NCBI GenBank assembly: GCA_000611775.1
Contig: KK106982.1
Span: forward strand, 1 to 64,000
Source: Umbilicaria muhlenbergii
Taxonomy: Eukaryota; Ascomycota; Lecanoromycetes; Umbilicariales; Umbilicariaceae
Direction: 5' to 3'
DNA length: 64,000 bases
Below the pieces are notes generated by a model. It made no database searches. It saw nothing but the letters and a program-made list of their open reading frames with translations, and was not told the origin of the DNA. Positions within the stretch are counted from its first letter, which is position 1; every line of letters begins with the position of its first letter. Below are positions 47,817 through 59,371 of this stretch, one piece after another. The translations under genes were made by a program, and so were the position numbers.

Positions 47817-48086
47817 TGTCAGGACTATGCAGATTATGAGTTAATGCATGTGTTTTAACAGCTGACATTTAGCTACAGAAGAGAATTTTAATCTAAAGAG
47901 TGAAAGAAAGAAAAAGCATCAAGATTAAAATCTTTATGTGCATGTTAAACTCATTAATCTAATCACTGCTAACCTGTTTAATTATTCAGTTCAGTTTAAT
48001 GTTCAGATCATTGTTCAGTTTGATGTTCAGATTGTTCAGTTCAACATTCAGATCATTCAGTTCAATGTTCAGGTGTAAACTTGACA
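47817..48086 (-). repeat. 3' LTR of L2
   Basis: TGTCAGGAC at the left end, TTGACA at the right, with repeated TTCAGTTCA-type units inside. On the element strand it is preceded by a purine-rich tract (revcomp of 48087-48104, ACAGAGAGAAAGATAA), a polypurine-tract candidate. Confidence 0.85.
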
Positions 48087-48107
48087 TTATCTTTCTCTCT
48101 GTTTAAT

Positions 48108-48443
48108 GAGCTTCATGAGCTGATCATCTACCTTTCTGCCTTGTCATTGATGTATTCAGTGGCCCGGCCGGCTTATTTGAGTACTTTTCATGAAATGCCT
48201 TCTTCAGTTCAGGTGAGTGTTTGAATCTGTCAGTGTTGTATCAGGTCTTGTCAGGTGAATATCCTTTTCATGTCACTCTGTACTGTAGTTTATTCCTTCA
48301 TCAACAGTTGTCATCAATCTGTTTAACTTCTCATTCCAGTTCAGCCTGTTCAGTTATTACAGGTGGCGGAGGTGACTCAATTTATTCAAGTAAAGAATCA
48401 TTCACAGTGAGTCAGAGTAAAAAGGTGTAAAATACAGAGTGTA
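48108..48443 (-). pseudogene. L2 chromodomain and pol end
   Basis: The frame reads NKLQYRVT-x-KGYSPDKT-x-YN with TGA at both Trp positions, then PELKKAFHEKYSNKPGP, a chromovirus chromodomain and its tail. It ends close to the LTR, so L2, unlike L1 and A/B, has no room for an antisense gene. It continues beyond the gag-protease element into integrase at 51680-52822. Confidence 0.7.
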
Positions 48444-48567
48444 TGTTACAGTGTAATCACAGCCTTACCGGGCTATAGTTGCTCCGCATGGCGCTAGTGA
48501 GCATATATGCCACGCCACCCTTCTAGATAGTTAGAGAAGACTCAATACATACATTTTATCCCTAACA
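48444..48567 (+). repeat. 5' LTR of the gag-protease element
   Basis: 124 bp. It differs from the right LTR at a handful of sites, including CGG/CAG, CCAC/TCAC and TGGCG/TGACG exchanges, the same changes seen in old elements. Confidence 0.9.
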
Positions 48568-48928
48568 ATTGATAGCAACACCAGTTTAGAGATCTATGTT
48601 CAGTCTTTATACTGAATAAGCATACGTCACCAGCAGCGCTTCATTGCGTTTGATCAGTCTTTTGCGGTAGTACCAGTCAAAACACCTACTACGAAGAAGA
48701 CATCAGTCTCTAGACATTAGTCTTTAGACACCAGTCTCTAGCAACACCTATCTCCTGCCAGTGAGTTAGCAGACCCACAAGAACTTCAGTTCTACCAGTG
48801 TTTACACCTTTCAAACTGCCGCCTACAAAGCAGCCTACCAAGCGTCGAAAAATCAGTGAAAATGAGCCGGTCTGCCAGTGAGCTAGCTGCCGTACAAGAA
48901 CGCCACAGGAGTAAACCTGAAACATAAA

Positions 48929-51361
48929 ATGAAAAACGGCCGTTCTATGCCTTCAAAGCGGCCAGTTTTGACAAATCAGCCAAAAATCAGTCAAACCGAC
49001 GAACCCTTTGACTTCCAGAGCTTCGCCAGGGCTTTATCACACATAGAAGAGCTTGGAGAAGAAGACAATATGATGTGATCTCCCCCTACAAGCCTCAAAT
49101 TGGGAAGATCCACCCTACGAGAGTTCATAGATGCAGGATTTCAACGAGAAGAGCATGGAAATGGAGAAGAGCAAGGAATAAGTGAGGAATGACTGGCCAA
49201 GCAGCTTGATAGACAGCAGGGTGTAAACCACATGCTGTGCAAGAACATTGACCGCATAGATGAGCGTATGAAGGGTTTAGAGGAGGGCATACAAACTCTG
49301 CTCCACCACTCAGAGCCGTCACGCTCAACTAGTCCACGCTCCGCTCACCCCTCAGGCAGTCAACACTTCACTAGCCTCCACCGGTCTCCTAGCCCGCCTC
49401 CACGCATCAGACTCATAGAGAATTTGACTGTACTGATGTCAGCCGCCGGCCTCACCACCTCACAACGACTGAAAGAAGTTCGCCTTACCTACCCCCCTGC
49501 TACCGCCGCGGCCGAACCACGTTGAAAGGCGGAGGAGATAGGCTTCTTTGACTCATATCTAGACGCTAGCTATGAGGCAGGAGATCTAGTCAGTGTAGGT
49601 AAAAACACCTACTACCGGGATGTACACCTCTTCGCAGCCCAGGTAGCCAATATCACCAGGACCAAGGGTTCAACCCTGATAGCAGCTAATCTACACACCT
49701 GCCTCCGCAGTACTGCTCTACAATGATACGCTGCCCTGGATTCTCTACAGCAAATCAGCCTCACTGTCAGTTTTGATGCCTGGATCAGTTCCTTGACTGA
49801 GCGGTTCAAAATCACTGAGTTTCAGGCCATGCAGTCCCTACTTGCGAGGTCATACACCATTGACGATGTCAAAGCAGGCTGAAATCCTATGGAGTACATA
49901 CAAGGCCTAGTCCGTGATGGGAAATCCGCTGGTTTGCTCACTCAGCAGCAGCTACTACTAGCCTGAGGCCAGCTAGATTCAGCCTTGATGCGTGATATTT
50001 CACGCCCTACTCCACAAATGACAGTCACAGAATTCATCGACTTGTTGAATGAGAAGCGAGATGTTTGAATTCGCTACTACAACCGCTCATTCCCAAACTA
50101 TCAAAACCGTCAAGGCTTTTTGAAGGCTCAAAATGAGTGGCCAACGCATCAAAAGTCAGCCCCTGGAGCGCCTCCAAATTATCAAGGATTTCAGCGCGCA
50201 ATTGAGCGAGCAAATCAAGCAAATAACGCCTCAAATATCGCCCTGAATAACACCTTGAACTTGCTGGTTTCAAATAACCCAAATCGAAACTCACAATATG
50301 GAAGCAAGCCACGGTCCTATCATGCAGCTGCTAATGCTGGCGAAGAAGATGAAAATGAGGGCTATGAAGACACATATCAAGTCAATGTTCAGTTCAATAG
50401 CTCAGCTCAGCCACGTCAGGATCTACCCCCTTTTTCCTGCCGCTCATGTCACCTAGTCTTCATCAATTCCAGCGAAGTGCAAGATCACTGCCTAGACTGG
50501 CATGATGTTGACGTCAATAGCCAGTCACAGCGAGCTCTAATGCAGGAAGCTAACTACCAGGAACATGCAGTCAATAATGTTGTCACAATACCTCAAAAAC
50601 CACCCACTCCGCATGATTATTCCACAGTTGAAGGCCTGCTATTTGGCTCCTCTGTCTGAATACCCATGTGCCTTGACACCAGCAGTACAATGACATTTAT
50701 TGATAAGTCTGTACTTGACAGTCATGGACAACTGTCTAGTGCTCAAAAGGTACAACCAATCACTGCCTGTGGTCTCACTGGAAGCCAGGTTTTAGACCGG
50801 GTAGTACATCTACCAATAAGCATTCCAGCAAGGAACTCAGACGGTACCCCTACCACCATACAAATAACGACGGCAGCGTACATAATTGATGGTCTGAAAG
50901 CTGGTGTTTTGCTTGAAATGAACACTATGATCAAAGAAAAGGCACAAATTGATCTACAAACCAACTCACTGATTATTCAAGGCAAGCAGGCGCTGATAAT
51001 CTACTTCAAAACCTCCTACACGACATTTCATGCTGTTGTTCAACCACTGATGTATGACATACTGGCAGCCCGAAAAGCCTACTATGCAGAAAAGGCAGTC
51101 ACTAGATCATACCCCTCAGCTGCTCCCGCCGCCTCAGCTGTCTCCTTCACATCAGCTGCCTCCGCCTCAGCTCCTGCCGCTCAAGCTGCCTCTGAACTGC
51201 CTGCACCAAGGCTGATTCTACTACTGCATGCTAGCAGGCTTAAATCAAGCATTTCTCAGCCTTGTCAGCAGACCTGCCGTCGCTGCTGTCAGCAATTCAG
51301 CTCAAAGAACCGCCTGCATCAGCATCTCCGCGCTGCACACCCAAAACTAGCGCCGCGCTAG
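48929..51361 (+). pseudogene. Gag-retropepsin-zinc finger polyprotein with 8 in-frame TGA codons
   Basis: From the ATG at 48929 to the TAG at 51359-51361 one frame spans 811 codons. The only internal stops are TGA, at 49076, 49190, 49523, 49724, 49880, 49964, 50066 and 50657; no TAA or TAG. At least three stand where fungal Gag relatives, as I recall them, have Trp (PR-x-KAEEIGFFD, TALQ-x-YAAL, KRDV-x-IRYYN). In-frame TGG occurs 3 times. Domains: coiled N-terminus, Gag (about residues 190-400), a C2H2-like finger (CRSCHLVF...DHCLDWH, about 50440-50510), a retropepsin (MCLDTSSTMTFID, 50666 onward) and a C-terminal finger (CRRCCQQFSSKNRLHQHLRA then AH). With the standard code the product ends after 49 residues; see findings. 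Confidence 0.8.
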
Positions 51362-51457
51362 AGAACGCCACCATATTTGTGAGCAGGGGAAATGTGCATG
51401 TTAGCTATTAGTGTTATGCAATGAGGGCATCGCTTTTTCTTGTTTTTTGCGGGCATT

Positions 51458-51674
51458 TGTTACGGTGTAACCACAGCCTTACCGGGCTATAGTTGCTCCG
51501 CATGACGCTAGTGAGCATATATGCCACGCCACCCTTCTAGATAGTTAGAGAAGACTCAATGCATACATTGTATCCCTAACAATAGTTGATCCGCATGACG
51601 CTAGTGAGCATATATGCCACGTCACCCTTCTAGATAGTTAGAGAAGACTCAATACATACAGTTTATCCCTAACA
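51458..51674 (+). repeat. 3' LTR plus tandem partial LTR
   Basis: A full 124-bp LTR (51458-51581) is followed directly by a copy of its last 93 bp (51582-51674). The repeat begins at the ATAGTTG equivalent of LTR position 32. Confidence 0.9.
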
Positions 51675-51679
51675 GTGTA

Positions 51680-52822
51680 TTTTCATCAATTCAGGCAGTT
51701 CAAGTTCATATGCCTGAGCTGATACTTTCTTCTTGATTTGAAAAGGTCCTTCATTCTTGTGATTCAGCTTTTTGAACAGGTGAGTCATTTGAATGTTTTT
51801 TGTCAACAATCATATCAAGTCACTTACTTAATATGCTGAGGTTAATGTTCAAGTTCAGTTTGTGAAATCTTTCTGCTGAAGTTGTGCTGCTGTCATGTTT
51901 TCTTGTAACATCACATGTAAAACTTTCATGTGATTTGTTATGAAATCAGTCTTTTCCTTCAGAATTTGTTCTCTTGTCAGTAAAGATGAAGTGATCAATC
52001 ATTTAAAGTTGAAGCTCATTCAAAGATGATATTCCTTATTCACAAAAAATGATGAAACTTTGATGAAATCAGAATCTGCATTGTTGACTGTGAACTCAAT
52101 CATTAATAATCATTTAGTTCAGTCATCTTGTTGATAGTTCACAAATGCTTTAAGATATTGTTCAACATTTTCATTCACATTTTCAGACTGCCTGTCTGTT
52201 TCAAGGTGAAAAGTGATTGAAGGTTTTAATCTGATTTGAAGTCATTCACATAAGTACTTTCAGAGTAATGCTACAAATTGTGATCCTCAGTCTGATGTGA
52301 TTGTCTGTGATAATTCATGAAATCTTCATATATTTTGAAGCAAGAGTTTAATAATGTATTTAATTAATGTTTTCTCTTCTTTATTTGTTGAGTAAAAGAT
52401 ATAATGTCTCTCCTTAATCAGTCTGCAAATGATTATCAGGATTATGTTGAACCCTTTGCTTTCAAGTAACTTGATAATCAAGTTAAGTGAAATATCTTGT
52501 TATGAGTGACTTGAAATTAAGAGTGATTTCAGGGCTTCTTGATACTGCTTATTCATGTTCTTTGTTCAGCAGCAGATGTGGCAATTTTAAATAAAATGAC
52601 TGACTGTTCAGTTCATTCAGGGTCAGTAGTAGAAGCATGCAAGCAGTTTTAAAGTCTTTTGATGTTCAATATGTTTTATTATCAGCTGTTCATGAGCTTC
52701 TTGAATCAATCATTATCATAATTTATTCTGATTCAGATCATTATCAATGCTTGAGACTCATACATGTTCTTGAAAAAGCAGTCAGCCTGTGTCTTCAGTG
52801 CAGTTATTGAGAGAGATCTTTG
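51680..52822 (-). pseudogene. L2 integrase region
   Basis: On the minus strand, KKLNHKNEGPFQIKKKV then AYELELPELMKI at about 51690-51790 is the integrase C-terminal region that precedes the chromodomain. Upstream (to 52822) the integrase core is decayed, with frequent stops. It is broken at 52823-52827 by the L1 insertion. Confidence 0.65.
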
Positions 52823-52827
52823 TTGAA

Positions 52828-53222
52828 TATAACAGATGATGTCATAATGATAAAGATAATATAATCATTCAATGAATTAAAGTCACAGTGATATCATAAG
52901 ATTAAGGCCTTGTAGAATTATGAGATTGCATTTAATACATGAGTTGAGCATGAACTCTTAACTATGAATCTACCTGTGATTATATAGTACTTTAGAAGAC
53001 TCATGTGCAACTTTACTGCTTAAAGTGCTCATGCTCTTCACGTATCATGAGCATCCTGAGTGATGAGTGCTCATGTTGCTCATGTCATTGTATGACCTGA
53101 GCACTCTGAGTGATGAGTGTTCATGTTGCTCATGTTGTTGTATGACTTAAGCATTTTAAGCAGTACTTTGTGTACACCTGCTGTGCATACCTGCTTGATA
53201 TCACTTAGTGAAAAGTGTAACA
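52828..53222 (-). repeat. 3' LTR of L1
   Basis: Element-strand start TGTTACAC and end CTGTTATA (ancestrally CCTGTTACA). It contains two copies of a 50-bp unit with GTGCTCATGTTGCTCATG; the left-hand copy of the family has one. Confidence 0.9.
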
Positions 53223-53269
53223 CTAACTTCTCCTCTGAGGTTTTCATCCTCAGAAACTTAAACTCCTTC

Positions 53270-53839
53270 ATGTCTTCATCTGATGTTAAAAAGAAGAAAA
53301 CATCTTTCTCTCATCACTCTCATTTGATGAAACTGATCACTGAACATGAAAGACTTATCATGTGAGCATGTGATCACTGCTTAATCAGTTACAAAAAGTG
53401 CAAGGTGTTTAATGATTATAATAAGTGTAAAATCTGCATATAATTAAATATCTTCTGTGACTTGTACATTTCTTCTGAGGAAATTAACAGAGTGAGTAAA
53501 GACATTCTTCAGCTACAGAAAGAAAGAGAAGTTGTTGCAGCATAAAAATGTTCATTTCTTGAGTATGCACATAACACAACAGTGAAGGCGCTTGAGGTCA
53601 AGATGAAGAAAAAAAGACTTCATAAACAAATCATTCTTCTGAAGAATCAACAGGTGAATCTGATTCACATTGAACTTTTAAACATTAAGAAGCTGAAGAT
53701 GAATGAATATATAATTAATTCATTTATTAAGCTTCCTCTTAACTTCTTCATGTTTAAGGCTTTCAGCTTTAATAATGTGAACTGACTGTCTGCAGATTTC
53801 TTCAATGAAACTTCTGCAGTTTTATTGAATAATGAGTAA
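53270..53839 (+). pseudogene. Antisense Zn2Cys6-like coiled-coil ORF of L1, second copy
   Basis: Starts at the ATG at 53270 (MSSSDVKKKK) and ends at the TAA at 53837-53839, 190 codons including the stop. All six cysteines are kept with spacing C-x2-C-x6-C-x8-C-x2-C-x6-C (about 53368-53450; CDHCLISYKKC then CKIC). A charged coiled coil follows (VSKDILQLQKEREVVAA, VKALEVKMKKKRLHKQI). Internal stops are few. The frame ends convergently with the chromodomain end of pol on the other strand. Keeping the cysteines in two decayed copies suggests the frame was functional before decay. Confidence 0.7.
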
Positions 53840-56800
53840 AATTTTCTTCTGATTCTCATGTGTTTCCTGCTGTGTCATATCCTTTTCACTTGATTAAATA
53901 ATGAGACTCATTATTTATCTCTTATTAATTTAAGATCTTTTTTATCTTGAACTCTGCATCTTGACTTTTCAGATCAATCTCTGGTGAATTTTCTTGTATT
54001 GATATTTTCAGATCAGCTGATTTGAGTAGTGATATATGAAATACTGAGTGTATTTTCATGATGATTGAAAGTTTAAGTTCATAATTGATGCTTCCTTTGA
54101 TTTTAGTAATTTGAAAAGATCTCAACTTTATATGATTCAATTTATTACTTGATCACCTTGTTTTTATGTTGTGATGTAAAAGATATACTTTATTCTTCTT
54201 TTTAAGAGTAAGTCCTCTATCTCTCTTTTTATTATAATATATCATTGATTTTTTTAAAGTGAACTTAATGTTTCTTTATAATGTTTCATGAAGGTCTTTG
54301 AGTTGATTCACTTGTACTCTGACTCATTATGTTATCATTATTAAACCTTTAGCCTCATTCATAACTGAGTTGAAACTGTAATTACTGTAGAATGATGATA
54401 CTCCTGTTGTTTTCATTACTGCTGAGTTGTAAGTTAACTGAGTTATTAATAAAAGTTCTACTCAATTGATCTGTTGATAATTAATATAACATCATAAGTA
54501 TTATTTCATGATTTAATTAAAGTGTTCTGTCTGATCATCTGTCTGAGGATGATAAGATGTTGATAACTTGTGATGAACTCTTAATTGATTCACTAATGAC
54601 TTTCAGAACTTGAAGATGAAGAGTTTATTCTTATCTGAGATTATTTCATTCAGCAGTTCATGATTGACTGTTATAATTCTTAAAAACATATATGTGAGTT
54701 TCTCTGCTGATGATGCTTTCTTATATGATATGAAGTAACTGTACTTTGTAAGTCTGTCTGTTATTATTAATATCAAGTTGTAGACTGCTTTCATCAAGGG
54801 TTCCTTTAACTTCAGTAGTTTAATTATGAAATTTAATGTGATACTGACTTATAATCTTCTTGATGTTCATGATGACTTAAGAAGGTCATATAATTTATGT
54901 TGACTCACTTTACTTCTTCTGCAGATGTCACACTTTTTAATGATCTCTTCAACTTTCTTCTTCATGTGTGAGAAATAATATGTCTTTGTGAATCATTCAA
55001 TCATTTTGTCAGTTTCTTGATGATCATGTGTCTTGTTGAAGTGATATTCTTCTATTAACTTTCATTGAAGATTAGTGAAAACATAAATTAAGCTTTAAAA
55101 AAGTAATAAGCTTTTTTCTTTTTTAAAGCTTTCATGATTCTGAATATTCTGAAGAACCTGCTGAGTTAATTTGTCATTCTTCAACACTTTTTGAACTTCA
55201 TTTTTAAAAATGTTATCCTCTATCTGCATGATGAGGTTGAATTATTTATTAAATAACATTTTCTCTTGCTCATCCTCCTGAAGAATAACATGATTGATGA
55301 TTGATTTATCTTGCAAATAATCAACTCATTAACTGAAAGTATCTGCTTTAACATTTTTGAATCCTTTTTGATAATGAATCTTGAAATTGTACTGTGATAA
55401 TTCCTTCAATCAATGTACTTGTCTTCAGTTTAGTACTTTCATTGTCATAAAGTATAAAAGATTCTTATGATCTGAATATACTTAAACCTCATGTTTAGGT
55501 TCTTTCAAATACACTCATCATTATTTAAATGCATCAACAATTATTAACAGCTTCTTGTCATGTATCTTGTAACTCATTTCAATGCTTGAAAACTTTCATG
55601 AGTAGAAAGCTACTGAGCATAAACATCTCTTATCATTTAATTGATTAATGCATGCTTTTATAACTTCATCTGATGCATCTGTCTTGAGCATAATAAGTTT
55701 CTCAGGGTTGAAACTCATGAGAATTAATTGAGAAGTGAATTTCTTCTTCAACTCATTAAAAACTTTCTGAGCTTTTTTAAATTACTTAAATTTAATGTCC
55801 TTTTTGATCAACTCTGTTAACAGTGTTGTGATTCTGAAATACTTTTCAATAAACTTCTTATAGAAGTTTGTAAATTTTAAGAAGAATTAAACTTTCTTGA
55901 TGTTCTTTGATACTGATCATTTAATTACAGATTATATTTTCTCAGAGTTCATTCATAACCTTTTTAATGTTATAATGAATTCAAGGAAGTGTATTTTTTT
56001 AAAGTGAAAAAGACTTTTTTCAGACTTCACCTGCAAATCTGCATCTTGCAAGACTTGTAGAACTCATCAGACATGCTGCATGTGTTATTTCTTTGTTTTG
56101 AAGTAGATCAGTATATCATCAAGGTATATAATTATAAACTGATTGAGGTACTCTCTTAATATGTTATTAATGAAAGCTTGAAATGTTGCTGATGCATTTA
56201 TTAATCTGAAAGGCATTATTAGATACTCATAAAGTTTGAACCTCATTTAAAATGCTGTTTTTCACTCATCTTCTTCTTTAATACAGATCTGGTTGAATGC
56301 TCCTGAAATATTAAACTTAATGAATCATTACACTCCTTGAAACTGATTCTGCAGTTCTGAAATCAACAGCAATGAGTAATTATTCTTGATGATAATGTTA
56401 TTTAGAGCTCAGTAGTCAATGCATAACTTAAGTGATTCATCAGATTTTGGCATAAATAGTATTAAATATTCAGCTGAGGATTGTGATTTTCATATAAATT
56501 CTTTTCATAAGTTCTTCTTTAAGTACTCTTACAAAGTGTTTAACTTTTAAGGTGACAATGAGTATATAAGTTGCTTCATTGATTTGTAACCTTTCATGAT
56601 TTTAATTTCATGATTTTATTCTTGATGTTTCAGCAAGATGTTTTGATTTTTTACTGCTGTAAATAACTCTTTGAAGTCCTTATACTCTTTAGAGATAAAT
56701 AACTTGATAAGAGAGTCTCAGTCATCATCAACTCATCTGTTTCACAGTATTTTTGCATCAGGGTTTTTAAACTCCTGATGCATCTCTTTTGTTGACATAG

Positions 56801-58900
56801 TGAAGATTTTCACACCTTCAGGTGATTTCAGGACTGAATATAACTTGTTAAGATTATCACTCTTAATGAAGTATATCTCATTCTCAGCTCAATTAATCAT
56901 TGAATTGATCACTTGAAGTCATGATATTTTTAAAATTATATCACTTCCTGGTTGCTCTGTTATATTGAATTGAATTTTTTCTCAATGTTGACTTAAGTGT
57001 ATGAGTGTGAGAACTGTTTCTTTGTTTACTCATTCATCATTATGCTTCATAAAGGTTTCATTAAATTCTTGAAGTTAAAAGAGGTTTTTCTTTTCTGAGT
57101 TTAAATTACATGTTTCACAGCAAATTCTGAGTTCATGAAATTCCCTGTACAGTCACTGTCTATTAGCAGTCAGGCTGAGTGATCATTAACTTTAACTTAA
57201 ACATGAAAATTGCTCATGTTTTTTTACATTGCAGCAGTAAACATCTGTTGTCTGCTGTTCAGAGATTTTATATTAAGTGTCTTCAGAAGCCTCTGACCTG
57301 AAGGGCTTTTTAATTTTTTGAATTAAAGGAGAAGAAACTTAAGTTCTTTTTTATATATTTAAAGTCTTTCAGATTCATCTTCTTGACTGAATATTTAAAT
57401 GAATCTCTTTTAAAGTAGTCACTTTAAAGTTTTTAAACTCACATTTTAAGTTCTTGAGGGATGTGTGCTTCATTAAAGATTACATAATTTCCTCTGATGA
57501 TAAATTTGAAACTTTTTAATGAACTTTTCTTGATTATGTCCTGATAGTTGATCCCTTCAGTTCTTTCAGTTTGAGTGAAGGCATTTTATATAATGTAAAG
57601 AATTTATTTCTTTAATTTTTTTACTCTGCCTGCATACTTCTCCTTGCAGGTTTTAACTGCATTAAGTACTTCAGAATAAGTTTGAATTCACTTTTCTTCA
57701 TGAGTAAACAATCAATCATCACTTTCTTTTTCAAGAATTCTTTGAAATTCTTAAAGTCTGTTACTTTCATGAAGTCTTCCTCTTCACTGAAAGAGAATAT
57801 TGTGTTATCACTGTTAACATAATTTTCTTCTGCTTTAAACTTCTGCTGTCTGTCTTGTTACTTTTCTGCTTCAGTAATGAGGTCTCAGTGAGAGGTCACA
57901 GCATGAGTTTTAATTTTTAATTGACATGAAAATCATCTGAAGCTATTCTTATCACTTTGATGAATTGAACAGTTATTGATATAACAGACTGTTCAAGATA
58001 TAACTTCATGTTAAATTAGTTTTTCTGATGTTGACTCTTTTAATGCAGCTGCATACATCTTTTTTGTTGAAAAGGTTTTCTTTGAGATTCAATAATCACA
58101 GGCAAAATGTCCTGATTTTTCATAACTGTAGCAGTTGCCTTTAACCCTCATATTTTCTTATACTCATGATTTAAATTCTCTCTGAAAATGATTCTTCTGA
58201 AACATCACATCAATTTTCATCAGCTGAGGATCATAATAAAGTTTATTATTATACTTAATGTCTTGAGGCTTCACTGCTTTTTGAGGCATGTAATTCTTTT
58301 AACTCTTCTTCATGAACCTCTCATAAGTTCAGTTGTTGATGATAACTGATTTCTTTATCATGACTGTTAAGGTACTTAATCACTTCATGTGAGAGATCTC
58401 ATCTTTAATGAAGTTCTTCAGACTCTTATAATACTGCACTGTCAACATGTTATCATCTCAGTTTGTATATGCAGTGTGCCTTTGAAAATTAATGACATAT
58501 GTTACAGCTGCTTCTTTTTATATAATGTTGCAAATTTCTTACTCTGTAGTTTTTTCTTGATTAATGATTTTAAATATTATTTTAATCTGCTTCTTGAACT
58601 CCTTTAGATTGAAGAAGATTTTATTTATTTTATCATCATGATCTTTTTTCTCATTTTTCATATAATCTCAGAGGGTTGACTTAAATTAGTTAAGGATGTT
58701 AAACTTTAAATGTGTTAATATAAACAGTATCTTGTCAACTTCCTTCTTGAACATAATGTGATTAAATCAGATATAAATGTTCAGCTGAGTAAAAAACAGG
58801 TTTAACATTTTTTTTTCTCTCATGAACTTATCTGATGATGAGATCTTGATCTTCATCATTAATTTAATAATTTCAGAGGTTGAAGTGCTGCATTCTGAGA
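53775..58900 (-). pseudogene. Decayed gag-pol of L1
   Basis: Gag lies at about 57400-58850 with a knuckle reading CYSYEKSGHFACDY near 58110 (two Cys changed to Tyr). RT at about 55980-56500 keeps [12 protein letters not shown] near 56110-56150. RNase H is near 55300-55720 and integrase near 53950-55050. The chromodomain region reads YDTAGNT-x-E at about 53870-53900. Many TGA and some TAA/TAG codons make it non-functional. Confidence 0.85.
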
Positions 58901-58971
58901 TTAACATTCTGACAATAATTGTTAAGTCACAATTCATTTCATGACTGATATCTTGAGGATGATGCTCAAAA

Positions 58972-59366
58972 TATAACAGGTGATGTCATAGTGATGAGGA
59001 TAATATAATCATTCAATGAATTAAAGTCACAGTGATGTCATAGGATTAAGGCCTTGTAGAATTATGAGATTGCATTTAATACATGAGTTGAGCATGAGCT
59101 TTTAACTATGAATCTACCTGTGACTATATAGTACTTTAAGAGACTCATGTGCAATTTTGTTATTCAAGATGCTCATGCTCTTCATGTACTGTGAGCACTC
59201 TGAGTGATGAGTGCTCATGTTACTCATGTCATTGTATGACTTGAGCATCTTGAGTGATGAGTGCTCATGTTGCTCATGTCATTGTATAATCTGAGCACTC
59301 TGAACAGTACTTCATGTACATCTGTTGCACATACCTGCCTGATATCACTTAATGAGAGGTGTAACA
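58972..59366 (-). repeat. 5' LTR of L1
   Basis: 395 bp, matching 52828-53222 with scattered C/T and G/A differences. The element-strand sequence after it (TTTTGAGCATCATCC) should hold the primer-binding site; no clear tRNA match can be named. Confidence 0.9.
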
Positions 59367-59371
59367 TTGAA

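Larger units (their letters stand above)
48444..51674 (+). mobile_element. Short gag-protease LTR element (no RT or integrase)
   Basis: 124-bp LTRs at 48444-48567 and 51458-51581 (TGTTAC...TAACA) enclose one long gag-protease frame; a third, 93-bp partial LTR (51582-51674) is fused in tandem to the right LTR. A perfect target duplication GTGTA (48439-48443 and 51675-51679) brackets the whole 3231-bp unit, including the partial LTR. CpG and CCA are retained, unlike in the host L2 element, so the insertion is young. It must be mobilised in trans because no RT, RNase H or integrase is present. Confidence 0.9.
52828..59366 (-). mobile_element. Ty3/Gypsy chromovirus L1, full-length, nested in L2
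   Basis: The 395-bp LTRs at 52828-53222 and 58972-59366 and a perfect target duplication TTGAA (52823-52827 and 59367-59371) define a 6539-bp element inserted in the L2 integrase. Order on the minus strand: LTR, gag with zinc knuckle, RT, RNase H, integrase, chromodomain, then the antisense zinc-cluster frame (plus strand), LTR. It is the same family as 1-3399. Confidence 0.92.

Noticed and set aside
48221-48430. Plus-strand short ORF with Ser/Cys-rich text
   Set aside because: It lies opposite the L2 chromodomain, which explains the sequence on the minus strand; unlike L1 and A/B there is no zinc-cluster pattern.
48929-51361. Mitochondrial insertion as the source of the TGA codons
   Set aside because: The unit has LTRs, a 5-bp target duplication, and Gag and retropepsin domains, and shows no mitochondrial genes or composition.
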